A stretch of 64,000 nt of DNA from Exiguobacterium oxidotolerans JCM 12280 (GTDB lineage: Bacteria; Bacillota; Bacilli; Exiguobacteriales; Exiguobacteriaceae): assembly GCF_000702625.1 (NCBI RefSeq), contig NZ_JNIS01000001.1:620001-684000 (forward strand). The letters are read 5' to 3'. The notes beneath the pieces are model-generated. The model worked only from the letters and a program-made list of their open reading frames with translations. It was not told the DNA's origin and did not search any database. A program made the translations under genes and the position numbers. Positions within the stretch are counted from its first letter, which is position 1. Each line of letters begins with the position of its first letter. Shown in pieces: positions 16,844 through 26,800 of this stretch.

Positions 16844-18504
16844 TCTGATATCACCGTCCGTAAGATTTCTTCCGTCGTCGTAATTCCTTGGGCGACTTTC
16901 GTCAGTCCATCCGCTAACAAGAACCGTTGACCTTGCGACTTGACGTACATCGTGATTTCGCTTTCCGTCGATTGGTTCATAATCATCCGTCGCAATACTT
17001 CATCAATCATGACGACTTCCTGGATCGCGAGTCGCCCCCGGTACCCCGTCATGTTACAAGATGAACAGCCCCGTCCCCGCATGACGGTCGTCGCTTCGAT
17101 TCCTTCTTGGGCAAACAACTCTTGTTCGCGTTTTGAGAGTGGTTGAACTTCCCCGCAATCGCGACAGACCCGACGGACGAGACGCTGCGCAATCAATCCG
17201 GTAACGGACGCCGCGACAAGGAATGGTTCAACACCCATGTCAATCAGACGGGTGATTGAACTGATGGCCGAGTTCGTGTGCAACGTCGACAGGACAAGGT
17301 GTCCCGTCAATGAGGCACGGATCGAAATTTCCGCCGTTTCAATATCACGGATCTCCCCGACCATGACGACGTTCGGATCTTGTCGTAAGATCGAGCGTAA
17401 CCCACTCGCGAACGTCAAGCCGATCTTACTGTTCACTTGAACTTGATTGATGCCGTCGACTTGATACTCAACCGGATCTTCGACCGTAATGATGTTACGG
17501 CTCTCATCGTTCAATTCATTCAAGGCCGCATACAATGTCGAGGACTTACCAGACCCTGTCGGTCCAGTAATCAAGATGATGCCGTTCGGTCGTTTCAGCA
17601 TCTCCCGGAACTGGGATTCATTACGTTCACTAAATCCGATTTTCGAAATCGAGATATTCGAGTTCGAGCTGTCGAGAATCCGGATGACGACTTTCTCACC
17701 ATAAACGGTCGGAAGTGTCGAGACACGGAAATCGTAGGCGAGACCATTATAGATGTACTTGATCCGTCCATCTTGCGGCAAGCGTGATTCCGTAATGTCA
17801 AGTTCACTCATAACCTTGATTCGGGTCGTCAAGATGTTCTGAATTTGTTTCGGGTAGTTGTTCTCTGTCCGCAGCTCCCCGTCAATCCGAATCCGGACCG
17901 ATAATGACGTTTCTTGCGGGTCCATGTGGATATCGGACGCACGTTGGGAAATTCCGTTCTCAAGAATTTGATTGACGAGGCGAATAATCGGTGCATCTTC
18001 GCGCGTCACGACATCCCGGGTTGCGTCCGTCTCCATCATTTCATCGGATTCAAGTAACTCACGCAGTGACGAATCGATATCATAATACTTTAAAATCGTC
18101 CGGCGAATTTCGTCACGGGTCGCAATCCCGACTTCAATCATCAACCCGGTCTGCAGACGCAGGTCATCAATCGCAATCAAGTCGAGCGGATCTGCCATCG
18201 CGATAAACAGACGATTGCCTTCCCGGTAGACTGGGACGAGTGTGTGCCGCTGGGCAAGCTCTTTTGAAATCAGCTTCGTGACCGCGACATCGACCGGGTA
18301 GTTATACAACTGAATGATCGGAATCTTTAACTGGTGGTGAAGTGCTTCGAGTAATTGTTGTTCCGTCAAATGACCGAGACGTAACAGGGCATCGCCTAAT
18401 TTTTCTGTCGACCGTTTGACCGTCAGTGCTTCATCAATCTGTGATTCTGTCACGAGGCTTTCTTCAAGTAACATCTCCCCGAGACGTTTCCGTTTCATCG
18501 CCAT
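16840..18504 (-). CDS. pilB: Type IV pilus assembly ATPase PilB
   Basis: A 554-residue GspE/PilB extension ATPase. The N-terminal MshEN/GspE-N domain has the repeated pattern RLGEMLLEESLV...LGDALLRLGHLTEQQL (about 7-65), a domain type that can bind cyclic di-GMP. The ATPase domain has Walker A ITGPTGSGKSSTLYAAL, an Asp box in ITVEDPVEY, Walker B VVMVGEIRDIETA and the zinc-binding cysteines CRDCG and CSSC. It powers pilin polymerisation. Followed by pilT and pilC in the same operon. Confidence 0.97.
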   Translation of the reverse strand: MAMKRKRLGEMLLEESLVTESQIDEALTVKRSTEKLGDALLRLGHLTEQQLLEALHHQLKIPIIQLYNYPVDVAVTKLISKELAQRHTLVPVYREGNRLFIAMADPLDLIAIDDLRLQTGLMIEVGIATRDEIRRTILKYYDIDSSLRELLESDEMMETDATRDVVTREDAPIIRLVNQILENGISQRASDIHMDPQETSLSVRIRIDGELRTENNYPKQIQNILTTRIKVMSELDITESRLPQDGRIKYIYNGLAYDFRVSTLPTVYGEKVVIRILDSSNSNISISKIGFSERNESQFREMLKRPNGIILITGPTGSGKSSTLYAALNELNDESRNIITVEDPVEYQVDGINQVQVNSKIGLTFASGLRSILRQDPNVVMVGEIRDIETAEISIRASLTGHLVLSTLHTNSAISSITRLIDMGVEPFLVAASVTGLIAQRLVRRVCRDCGEVQPLSKREQELFAQEGIEATTVMRGRGCSSCNMTGYRGRLAIQEVVMIDEVLRRMIMNQSTESEITMYVKSQGQRFLLADGLTKVAQGITTTEEILRTVISE

Positions 18505-18512
18505 TTAATTCG

Positions 18513-18830
18513 TCACCCTTCCGCGTGCCATGTTTCTTCTTCATCAAGTGCTGTCGGTCGTTGTTGTTGTTTTTCATCCATCGTACTCGTCACCGCAGTC
18601 GCCACCAAAAGGGTGACGACATATCCTGCGATGACAAACGGATTCATCATCCAATCGAATTTGACGAGCAGATATAGTGCGACGACGAGCACAAGTGCCG
18701 TGACCGAAAGAATAACCTTCGCCCGTGTCGTCGCGATAAATGGAATTTGAACGGCAAACATCAAGCCACAGATAATCGTCGCTAGTCCGACGATGATTCC
18801 GAGTTCAACCAATAAATCTGTCCAGTTCAT
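18513..18830 (-). CDS. Small membrane protein of unknown function in pil operon
   Basis: 105 residues with three predicted membrane helices (LVELGIIVGLATIICGLMFAV, VILSVTALVLVVALYLLV, FVIAGYVVTLLVATAVTS) and a short charged C-terminus. I do not recognise the family. It starts with AAGAGGGG before the ATG and ends 8 nt before pilB, so it belongs to the pilus operon and may be an accessory membrane protein. Confidence 0.75.
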   Translation of the reverse strand: MNWTDLLVELGIIVGLATIICGLMFAVQIPFIATTRAKVILSVTALVLVVALYLLVKFDWMMNPFVIAGYVVTLLVATAVTSTMDEKQQQRPTALDEEETWHAEG

Positions 18831-18855
18831 ACAATCCCCTCTTTTCTAATCTGAA

Positions 18856-20187
18856 TTAACCGACTGCCGGTTCCGCTGTATCACCTTCGACGGGAGAAGC
18901 AGGGTCTCCGTCTGTTGGAGTATCTGGTGTATCGGGTGACGTCGGTGTATCCGGTGATGTCGGTGCATCTGGACCTGTCACATCCGACTCTGGGTCGGTT
19001 TGATCCGTCGTATCAGATTCAGCATCAGTCGGATCCGTCTCGTTTTGGTTCTCTTCAGCAGGTGGTGTGACGACCGGGGCTTGCTCCGCTTGACTGCTCT
19101 TCGTGACGATTGCCGGTGTTGCTGCATAAAAATCAAGTGCAATCAGGATTTTTTGTTCGCCTTTGTTCGACTTGATGATGCGGTACAGTTCAATCGATGT
19201 TCCTTCCGATCCGGATTGTGTATCACTTGTCGTTCCAGCAGATAGCGTCGCTGAATAACGAGTGATCGTCCGATACGGAATTGATTTTTCACCTTCAAGC
19301 ACTGCTGTGACTGTTTCTTTGAACGGCATTCCCCGTAGTTCAAGCGTCACGTCACTGCCCGTCTTCGTCGCAATGAGTTGATAGCTACTCGCTTGTGTGT
19401 TGCGCACTGCAAAATCTGTCTTTTCATCAATTCGGACATCGTAGCCGAGTGTGATATCGTCCGGTAATTGATCGTGTGGCATCCGCTCGACGATTTCAAA
19501 CGGTGTTTTGGCGAATAACTCATACAATTTACTTCCAATATATGAAGCAGCTACAGGATCCATTCCGTACGTTTTTGTGTTCATCAATTGTCCGGCCTTT
19601 AGTTCTACCTGGGTCATGGCTTCGACCATTTGTTCTTCTGCTGCTGATCGTGTCGTAAAGGAAATCGATGAAACGACTTCATCCGTTCCCGTTGCTACGG
19701 TCATCGTAGTCGGATCATAGTTTCCTTCTTTTAATTCTTGGCTCATGGTCGTCAGCCACGTCTTGAACTGTGTCGTCTGTTCCGCCGTATAGGCGACCGG
19801 TTGCGTCGACAAATAGTCCTCGATTGCGGCGTCATCCATACTTACTGATAACTTGCCCCCTTTTTTTAACGAGGCTGCTTCAATCGCCTGATCCGTTTTA
19901 AACGTCACAAGCGTCGTCGGGATCGGAGTCGTCTCTTCGCCTGTTCCCATCGTTAAAGGCGTCATGTTGGACCAGGTCGTAATCGCTTTTTGTACTTTCG
20001 GTTTCGCTTCGTCACGCGTCATCCCGCCGACCGGGACGGATGCAATCCGTGCACTGTCAGAGAACTTTTCGCTGACGCTCGCTTGGCCCGTAAAGGAGAT
20101 GAGCGCGAATGAAGGAACATAGATTAAGACAATCAATAGGACTAAAAGAAGAGTATGTACTGCAAAACGCTTAAGATTTATCATCAT
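18856..20187 (-). CDS. Membrane-anchored extracytoplasmic protein with acidic Pro/Thr tail
   Basis: 443 residues: an N-terminal membrane anchor (about 8-32, AVHTLLLVLLIVLIYVPSFAL), then a region with VPVGGMTRDEAKPKVQKAI that resembles the peptidoglycan-binding-like repeat of VanW/YoaR proteins, and a C-terminal tail of about 75 residues made almost only of D, E, P, T and S with SPDTPTSPDTPDTP repeats. The start chosen (one of two adjacent ATGs) has AAAGGAAA upstream; a longer reading to 20262 lacks a ribosome-binding site. First gene of the minus-strand pilus operon, so possibly a wall-side partner for the pilus (inference). Function unknown. Confidence 0.7.
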   Translation of the reverse strand: MMINLKRFAVHTLLLVLLIVLIYVPSFALISFTGQASVSEKFSDSARIASVPVGGMTRDEAKPKVQKAITTWSNMTPLTMGTGEETTPIPTTLVTFKTDQAIEAASLKKGGKLSVSMDDAAIEDYLSTQPVAYTAEQTTQFKTWLTTMSQELKEGNYDPTTMTVATGTDEVVSSISFTTRSAAEEQMVEAMTQVELKAGQLMNTKTYGMDPVAASYIGSKLYELFAKTPFEIVERMPHDQLPDDITLGYDVRIDEKTDFAVRNTQASSYQLIATKTGSDVTLELRGMPFKETVTAVLEGEKSIPYRTITRYSATLSAGTTSDTQSGSEGTSIELYRIIKSNKGEQKILIALDFYAATPAIVTKSSQAEQAPVVTPPAEENQNETDPTDAESDTTDQTDPESDVTGPDAPTSPDTPTSPDTPDTPTDGDPASPVEGDTAEPAVG

Positions 20188-20359
20188 CTGTTTCCTTTCC
20201 GTTTGAAATAACCATTTCAGGTGTCTAGTATTTCCATTATAATGAATATTATGATGAAACATAAGTCCTAGCTGACAATAACTTTCATCCTACGTAAATA
20301 CATACCGTTTCTCATTTTTGAACTGATAACTCATATTGAACCGGATAAGAGGTGCATCC

Positions 20360-20887
20360 ATGCAAGACGAGCAACAAGGCTTTTCCTTAATCGAAGTATT
20401 AGTCAGCATCACGATTCTTTCGATCATTTCCGTATCACTCATCAGTATTTTTTCACAGTCCTTATCCGCTTCCCGCAAGAGCACGGAGTTGACGTTCGCT
20501 AATTATCTGGCGAAGAATGCAACATCTTATATCAAACGAGAAGCATTAGAAGCGACAAGTGATGAACCATTCGCCTTTAGCTCTCTATCTACAGAGGCAA
20601 ACAAAGCCACTTATCTGAATGGAAACTATGTCATCCCTGAGCCCACGTCTCCTTCTTGTGAACTATCGGCTATTTGCTCATCAATCTTTACTAATCCTGA
20701 AATCAATAATATTGCCTTTGATGTCAAATACAGTGTGACACCTCGGAAACTCGAAGGAGTCGTTAATCCGAATCTCCTGGACCTCCATGTATTCGTCTAC
20801 ATAGAAGGAACAACTGAACCGATTACATCATTGAAAGGATCGATTACGAATGCGACGCTCAATCAAAGTTTTCCGACAACAAAATGA
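20360..20887 (+). CDS. Minor prepilin, PilV-like
   Basis: 175 residues with a class III prepilin signal near the N-terminus, QQG|FSLIEVLVSITILSII, glutamate at mature position 5, then a hydrophobic helix and a soluble domain with two cysteines (CELSAIC). AAGAGGTG is 5 nt before the chosen ATG; an upstream in-frame ATG at 20336 lacks a site. First of three plus-strand minor pilin genes transcribed away from the pilBTC operon and overlapping the next gene by 38 nt. Confidence 0.85.
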   Translation: MQDEQQGFSLIEVLVSITILSIISVSLISIFSQSLSASRKSTELTFANYLAKNATSYIKREALEATSDEPFAFSSLSTEANKATYLNGNYVIPEPTSPSCELSAICSSIFTNPEINNIAFDVKYSVTPRKLEGVVNPNLLDLHVFVYIEGTTEPITSLKGSITNATLNQSFPTTK

Positions 20888-21470
20888 CGGCTTCTCGCTC
20901 GTCGAACTACTCGTCGCCATCGTCATTGCTTCGATTTTCAGTGCTGTCATCTTGACGGTCTTCATCTCGGGGACAAAAAGTTTTCAAGCGACAGGAATCA
21001 TCAGTGAACTGCGTAGTGAAGCTGATAGTCGAGTTGGTATCATGTTAAACGAAATCAGTGGATTTGATGCGATCCGGGTCGATGAAGCGGAGCAGTTATC
21101 ATTCTACAAAAAAACACTTCCTACTTTGAATCCTGATACTGGATTACTCGAGCGCGCATCAGGTTTTCAACCATTTAATGCTACAGAAGAGGCTACCTCT
21201 TCAAATACGAATGACACGCCGATTCGTTATACATTTGCAGAACAGCGCGTAGATGGAACCGAACTGATATATGAATCCGCTCCACAACCCATCGACGACC
21301 AAACTGAATTATTTCAGACATTCACATTATCAAGTCCAGAGTATCAAACAATCAAATCAGGTAATAACAGCAGTCGCTACATCACCCACGGTATTTTAAC
21401 CATCACGACTAAGATTCAATCAACGGATCAAGAAGAAGTCCAGACCTTCAAAAGTACGATTGGATTTTAA
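20850..21470 (+). CDS. Minor prepilin, PilW-like
   Basis: 206 residues. Prepilin signal NDG|FSLVELLVAIVIASIFSAVI with glutamate at mature position 5. The long soluble domain with LRSEADSRVGIMLNEISGF resembles PilW/ComGF-type minor subunits. AAAGGAT precedes the ATG, inside the end of the previous gene; translational coupling is likely. Confidence 0.85.
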   Translation: MRRSIKVFRQQNDGFSLVELLVAIVIASIFSAVILTVFISGTKSFQATGIISELRSEADSRVGIMLNEISGFDAIRVDEAEQLSFYKKTLPTLNPDTGLLERASGFQPFNATEEATSSNTNDTPIRYTFAEQRVDGTELIYESAPQPIDDQTELFQTFTLSSPEYQTIKSGNNSSRYITHGILTITTKIQSTDQEEVQTFKSTIGF

Positions 21471-21488
21471 CCTAGAAAGGAATACGGT

Positions 21489-23084
21489 ATGCGTAAATCT
21501 GAGCAAGGCTATACATTACTTTTTGTTCTTGTCACCTTAACTGTCCTGTCCGTTCTCGCTGTTGCGACGATTGGTATCAGTTTACAGTCGACTCGTCTGA
21601 CCGAAATTCGTGAAACTGATATCGATGTCGAGACGACGACACAAAATGACCTAGACTTAGCAGTCGCTGCTTTGCAAAAAATAGTTTCCAAGACAACAGG
21701 AGATTCTCCAACAACTTCATCTCAGGAAATTTTCAAGAATCTTAACAGTACCGTCATCTTACCGCTAAAATCGATTGTGCCGAATGTAACAGTCACACCC
21801 AACAAAGCGGCCTCCAATGTCCGTGTGACAGCACTCGATTTAACAGCAGTCGTCACGAAACAAAAAGGTAATCAACCAGCAATCAAAAAAAGTTATCGTC
21901 AACGTGTTTATCTGTCCGCAATTCCTAGTTTTTTGTACTATACGCTTGGCTCTGATAATAAGGTCATCTTAAACGGTGCTCCGTTGATTGAAGGCAACAT
22001 CTTCTCTCGAAAAGCACTTCAAGCAACCGCAACACCAATTTTTAAATACAACAATGTAGACGGAAAATATACGAATACAAAAGCGTTACCCTACGTAGCA
22101 GGTCAAGTACGTGTCTTTCAAGAGAAAAATCAACCATTATTGCAATGTGGCGATTATCTCGTATGTGATAAAACGATTTTTGATCCTAAAGGTGAGACAG
22201 AATTAGTAGCGACAAAAGAAACACTCGTACCATTCGATTTTGAATATGCTTTGAACGATTTCCTGAAGCTACCAACCAATACACCATCTGATCAAATTGT
22301 CTCTTCTTTAAAAGACTCTTCCATTCCGCAATTCACATTGGATGGTCCTTTTCTGACAGAACTTGATACGAAGCGACAAATGATCAGTCCAGCATTAAAT
22401 ACAGACAATACCGTGACATTGACAGATGATCTTGTTCAAGAAACACTCGCACCTTTAATCATTGATGGTAATTTAACGATTTCTTCCTTAAATCCGATAT
22501 CACAACCTCTTGAAATCAAGCGACCTCTCGTCGTTCTTGGCAACTTACTGATTCGAGGAAATGTTGGATTTGCAACGACGATTTATGCAACCGGAACGAG
22601 TAGTCTAGACGATGCCAATATTCAAGGTCTTGTTTCCACTTCAAAACAAAATACATTGATTCTGCTCAGTAAAGGAAAGCTCGTCATTAACCGTGTCAAT
22701 AAATTTTCGACACCTCAAACAGATATACCGGATTTGAATGCTTTTCTATACAGCGATTACAATCAACCAACTACTGATGATAATTTTCCACTCAATACGA
22801 TTTATGCTGTAGGTTCGACTATGAATGTACGCGGTGGCATTTTTACGAAGGGTAATCTAGAAGTCAACGCCTATCGCGGGAAACTGGATTTACCTGAAAA
22901 TGCGTTCCCTGCAAATGTAACGGAGCTCGAAAAACTGATGGTCGCTAACAAATCATCTGACATTGAAGCCTCCCGTCTACGCATGGCGTATGATGCGACA
23001 GTATTGAAAAACCCGACAGCACTACTTCCGCTCAATCGAGCAGTCCAATTGTATGTTGAAACACCGAAGCGCGTTCAACCGTAA
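21489..23084 (+). CDS. Large minor pseudopilin, PilX/GspK-like
   Basis: 531 residues, far longer than a typical pilin. The prepilin signal is EQG|YTLLFVLVTLTVLSVLA: the mature N-terminus has phenylalanine, not glutamate, at position 5, as in GspK/PilX-type tip subunits. The soluble part includes a stretch rich in short hydrophobic repeats (PLVVLGNLLIRGNVGF, IYAVGSTMNVRGGIF, GNLEVNAYRG) that suggests a beta-helix like polymer-forming/bactofilin-type folds. Third gene of the minor pilin operon; a bidirectional terminator follows. Tip location is an inference from the missing Glu5 and size. Confidence 0.75.
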   Translation: MRKSEQGYTLLFVLVTLTVLSVLAVATIGISLQSTRLTEIRETDIDVETTTQNDLDLAVAALQKIVSKTTGDSPTTSSQEIFKNLNSTVILPLKSIVPNVTVTPNKAASNVRVTALDLTAVVTKQKGNQPAIKKSYRQRVYLSAIPSFLYYTLGSDNKVILNGAPLIEGNIFSRKALQATATPIFKYNNVDGKYTNTKALPYVAGQVRVFQEKNQPLLQCGDYLVCDKTIFDPKGETELVATKETLVPFDFEYALNDFLKLPTNTPSDQIVSSLKDSSIPQFTLDGPFLTELDTKRQMISPALNTDNTVTLTDDLVQETLAPLIIDGNLTISSLNPISQPLEIKRPLVVLGNLLIRGNVGFATTIYATGTSSLDDANIQGLVSTSKQNTLILLSKGKLVINRVNKFSTPQTDIPDLNAFLYSDYNQPTTDDNFPLNTIYAVGSTMNVRGGIFTKGNLEVNAYRGKLDLPENAFPANVTELEKLMVANKSSDIEASRLRMAYDATVLKNPTALLPLNRAVQLYVETPKRVQP

Positions 23085-23091
23085 CACGCAT

Positions 23092-23129
23092 AAAAAGAGT
23101 CATTCGCCAACGACGAATGACTCTTTTTT
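23092..23129. terminator. Bidirectional terminator
   Basis: Arms AGAGTCATTCG and CGAATGACTCT with runs of A on the left and T on the right. It ends the minor pilin operon on the plus strand and the ankyrin gene on the minus strand. Confidence 0.9.
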
Positions 23130-23131
23130 GA

Positions 23132-23818
23132 TTAGAATTTTGTTGCTCGGTACTGCTTCGCAAGCTGTTTCACTTTTTTATTTTGAACTTCTGCGCCGTT
23201 TTGTTGCAACATCATATATAAATCTTTACGGTTTTGTTTGACCGTTTCATAAACAGGCACTTCTTTTCCCTGATTAGGATCGGCGCCCGCATTCAATAAC
23301 AGTTCGATTGCCGCCTCATTTTGATCCAGTGTGGCATAAAAGAGTGGTGTATGACCAAAGTCGTCAATACGATTGAGCTCTTTTTTAGACGCTTCTTTTA
23401 TTAAGAGAGCATAGACATCAATCGATCGATTCACACTCGTCGCAACATGAAGAACCGACTGACCTTGTGCATTCAGTTGACTGATCTTTGCACCTTTCGT
23501 CAACCATTCAGAAACTGTGCTCAGTGGCGCAAATTGCGCTGCATAAAACCAGTTCCCTTTATTTTTGACGGTCTGTTCATCAAGAAGAAGTTTCGCCTTA
23601 TCAAAGGCGGGTGCTTCTTGAAAGCGACGAATATAACGATTTTTCTCTTTTGTCGACAACGATGTCTCTTTTAGTGCACTTGCGAGCTGTTCTGGTTTTT
23701 CTGAACGTAATCCTTGCTCGAGTGCTGCTTGTTGATTCGCTTTTATGACGTACATCGTTCCCCCGATTCCAATGATGATTAAAATCAAGAGAACGGTAAT
23801 GATTCGTTTGCGTTTCAT
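23132..23818 (-). CDS. Membrane-anchored ankyrin-repeat protein
   Basis: 228 residues with an N-terminal signal anchor (IITVLLILIIIGIGGTMYVI) and three or so ankyrin repeats in the C-terminal half (NAQGQSVLHVATSVNRSIDVYALLI, DDFGHTPLFYATLDQNEAAIELLLNAGADPN). The ATG chosen gives a basic MKRKR start; an upstream GTG at 23833 is possible. It follows the 1198-residue secreted protein by 18 nt and is probably co-transcribed with it. Ankyrin repeats mediate protein binding; the partner is unknown, possibly the large neighbour or the pilus. Confidence 0.8.
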   Translation of the reverse strand: MKRKRIITVLLILIIIGIGGTMYVIKANQQAALEQGLRSEKPEQLASALKETSLSTKEKNRYIRRFQEAPAFDKAKLLLDEQTVKNKGNWFYAAQFAPLSTVSEWLTKGAKISQLNAQGQSVLHVATSVNRSIDVYALLIKEASKKELNRIDDFGHTPLFYATLDQNEAAIELLLNAGADPNQGKEVPVYETVKQNRKDLYMMLQQNGAEVQNKKVKQLAKQYRATKF

Positions 23819-23836
23819 AGATGGCGTCCCCACTTC

Positions 23837-26800
23837 TTAATAAACATCTTCATCCAAGTCTGACGTTCCTGATTCAGAACCAATCGTCACCTTGAATGTC
23901 GTCGTTAGTGGTGTTTTTTGATTCTCTTTCATGACTTCGAGCACATCTTTATTCTCTTTTAATGCCGTTACCTTGATACGTGCCACACCTGGACGTAATG
24001 GTTGCAATGCTTGTCCTGTCGGATCAATCTTGACGTATTCTTTCCCTTGGAGGACTTCTAAACGATAGAAGCGTTCTGTCGTCGTCACTGGGAACCAGCG
24101 CAGAATCGGTGATTTCTTATCATCTTTCATCGTCATTGCGATATCATCAGCAGTCAGATTGAGTGGATTCTCTCGAACACGCACAAGTGTCTTCGCGATT
24201 GTGTCTGGGAAATCTTTTAATGTGAGTGACGCCTCTACTGGTCCGTTTGGTGTCCCGGATTTACCCGTGATCGTATAGCCCGATGCCGTCTGTTTTAACT
24301 CGATAGCGTCACTTACAGTCGAAGTCGTAAATGGTAACGGATAATTCGGATTGAATGTCGCCGTCACGTCTTGATTCGACCCGACCCATAACTCCAGGTT
24401 ATTTGGTGAGACGGATAGTTCCGGTAACTTGACTTGAATCGTATACGTCGTTGACTGGGCAAGATAAGTCGAGCTTCCGACTGTCGCAGGTACGACCGTT
24501 TTAACAGTGATTGTCCCTGGCGTTTTCCCCGTCAACTCTAACGTATTTTTAGTTAATCCACTTGTCGTAACACGCGAATCATTCGTAATGATCCACTGAA
24601 TCGGCGTGTTGCTTCCCGATACCATCGAAGCAATTCCCGTCATTGACTTTGTTTCACCAACATACAACGTATCTGGTACATTTCGGACGATTAGTCCTCC
24701 GAACACATCATTGATGACTAGCTCAGAAGTAGCCGTTAATTCTTTACCGTTTCCGACCGGTACGACTAGTTTAATCTGTGTCGTTCCGACTTTTTTCGGT
24801 TTAATGACACCTGCTTCATCAATCGATGCAATTTCTGAATCTACGATCGACCACTTCAATGTGCCGTATTGACTGCCTGAAGGGTTGATTTCTGGTAACA
24901 CTTTATACGATGGTGTCGTAATATCCATTTTGACAGATGGAATCTTCGCACTTGTCGCAAAGGATGGGGTCAGTGCGTAACCAATCGTCGGAAAAGCTTG
25001 TGGATCATTTGCTACAGTTGTTGATTTATCTTTTCCATTCTTTTTATCCCAGACGTTTTTCGTCGATGTCAGCGTATTATCTTTTTTATCAAGTATATGG
25101 ACTCCCGCTGCATCTTTCGCACGTACTTTGACAGTGAATGTCACTTCCGATTGATTCGCAATCCATTCACCTTTATGAACGCCTTCAATCGCTTCGTCAT
25201 ATTCGATATCCGAGAGTTTCCCTTTGATGGTCTGTCCAGTAATATTCGCTCCAGTCAAACCCGTCGCCGAGAGGATTTCAAGGTTGCTTGGGAATTGCTC
25301 GTTAAATAGGATATTTTCCATCGTCACTGAGAATTGTCCCATGATGTATCCATTATTACCGATGGCATCTTTTTGCATCATTGGCGAAGTTTTAACCGTA
25401 TACGTAATATCTGCTGTTTCTCCTTTTGGAATCGTCGCTGGATCAATCGAGCGTGACAAGACGAATGGTGTAGATGCAGCTGGACGAACGACTTGAACCG
25501 TCCGTGTCTCAATTGTTTTGGCCCCCCGTTGATCTTCTGCTTCAATTCGAATCGTCACGCTCGTTTTTCCTTTGAGCTTTGATTCGAAAGATTGACTGAC
25601 GAACGAGTTGTTTTTCAATTTATTGTTTTCAAAGACTTTCTCATCATCAATATAGATGCGTGTCTTCAGCTCACGATCTTGTAGATCATAGTCGTTGACT
25701 TGATACGAGATCGTCAACGGTTCGTTTTCAAGATAACTTGATTTATCCGTCGGTAAGATGTTCTTGATTAAAGGCTTATGGTTCGCACCGATGAAAGCAC
25801 GGTACATCGTGTTCGAGAATAATTCTTTTTCTTGTTGTTGATTGAAGCTCGAAGTATGCCCTGCTCCTGAATACGTAACGTTTCCTTTTGTATACATATA
25901 GTAATGATTGCGTGCATCGCCAATCGTTCGACCTGCTGCCTGATTCGAACTACCGAGGTTATTTTCACGGATGTTATACCATGGAATCAAATCTGGTTGC
26001 TCGAGATCCAAACCAAAGTATTGATTGTGTGTCGTTGCGATGGCGACAGTATCGGCCAATGCAAATGGATAGGAAGTCATAACACCAGAATTCTGTTTGA
26101 CTGCTTGACCAGATGTTCGAGGGGCCGAATACCCCATATTCGTAAAGTTCTTTTGACCAGCGAGATCTGCGAACTTCGTTTCCCAGAATAGTTCTGGCTT
26201 ACTAGATTGAGCCGGTCTAAAGATCGTGTCGTGTGTCAACATTAGTCCTTGACCCGTATTCGTGAAATTTAAGATAGCATTGGATGCGCCGTCCGTTAAA
26301 GCAGCCGCACCATAGGAATCTTGGAATCCGAAAATCAACATGTCATAATTCGTATTTAAGTTCTTATTGGCATACGTAAGATTAAAATCCGTTGCTGACA
26401 AAACTTCAACATTAAAATCGTATAATCCATCTTGTTTTAACAATGAGCCTGACATGAATCCATTGATGGAGCCGGTTGAGCCTGAGCGTGTAACTTGCAA
26501 AATTTTTGCTTTTGCTTCTTGGTCCTGCATCAGAAAGCTTCCAGTCTTATAGTCTGTCAATCTTTTTCCTTCTTCATTAATTACTCGAATCATCCAATTC
26601 CGTGGTCCCGTATAACTAGGTGCACTAAAACGATACGATAATGAGCCCGAATCCGTTGCTACCGTCTTGTCGACTTTCTCTGACTCATCAAATTGATCAT
26701 TACTGTCAAAGTCAATGTACAAATATACAATTGTATTAGCTGCTGTTTGATCAAGTGTAAAATTAAAATCAATTGATTTGTCTGGTGAAGCGGGTGCCGC

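Noticed and set aside
20236-20255. TTATAAT-like palindromic stretch in the divergent pil promoter region, considered as a PerR or Fur box
   Set aside because: The second half matches the consensus poorly; it is better read as overlapping -10 elements for the two divergent units.
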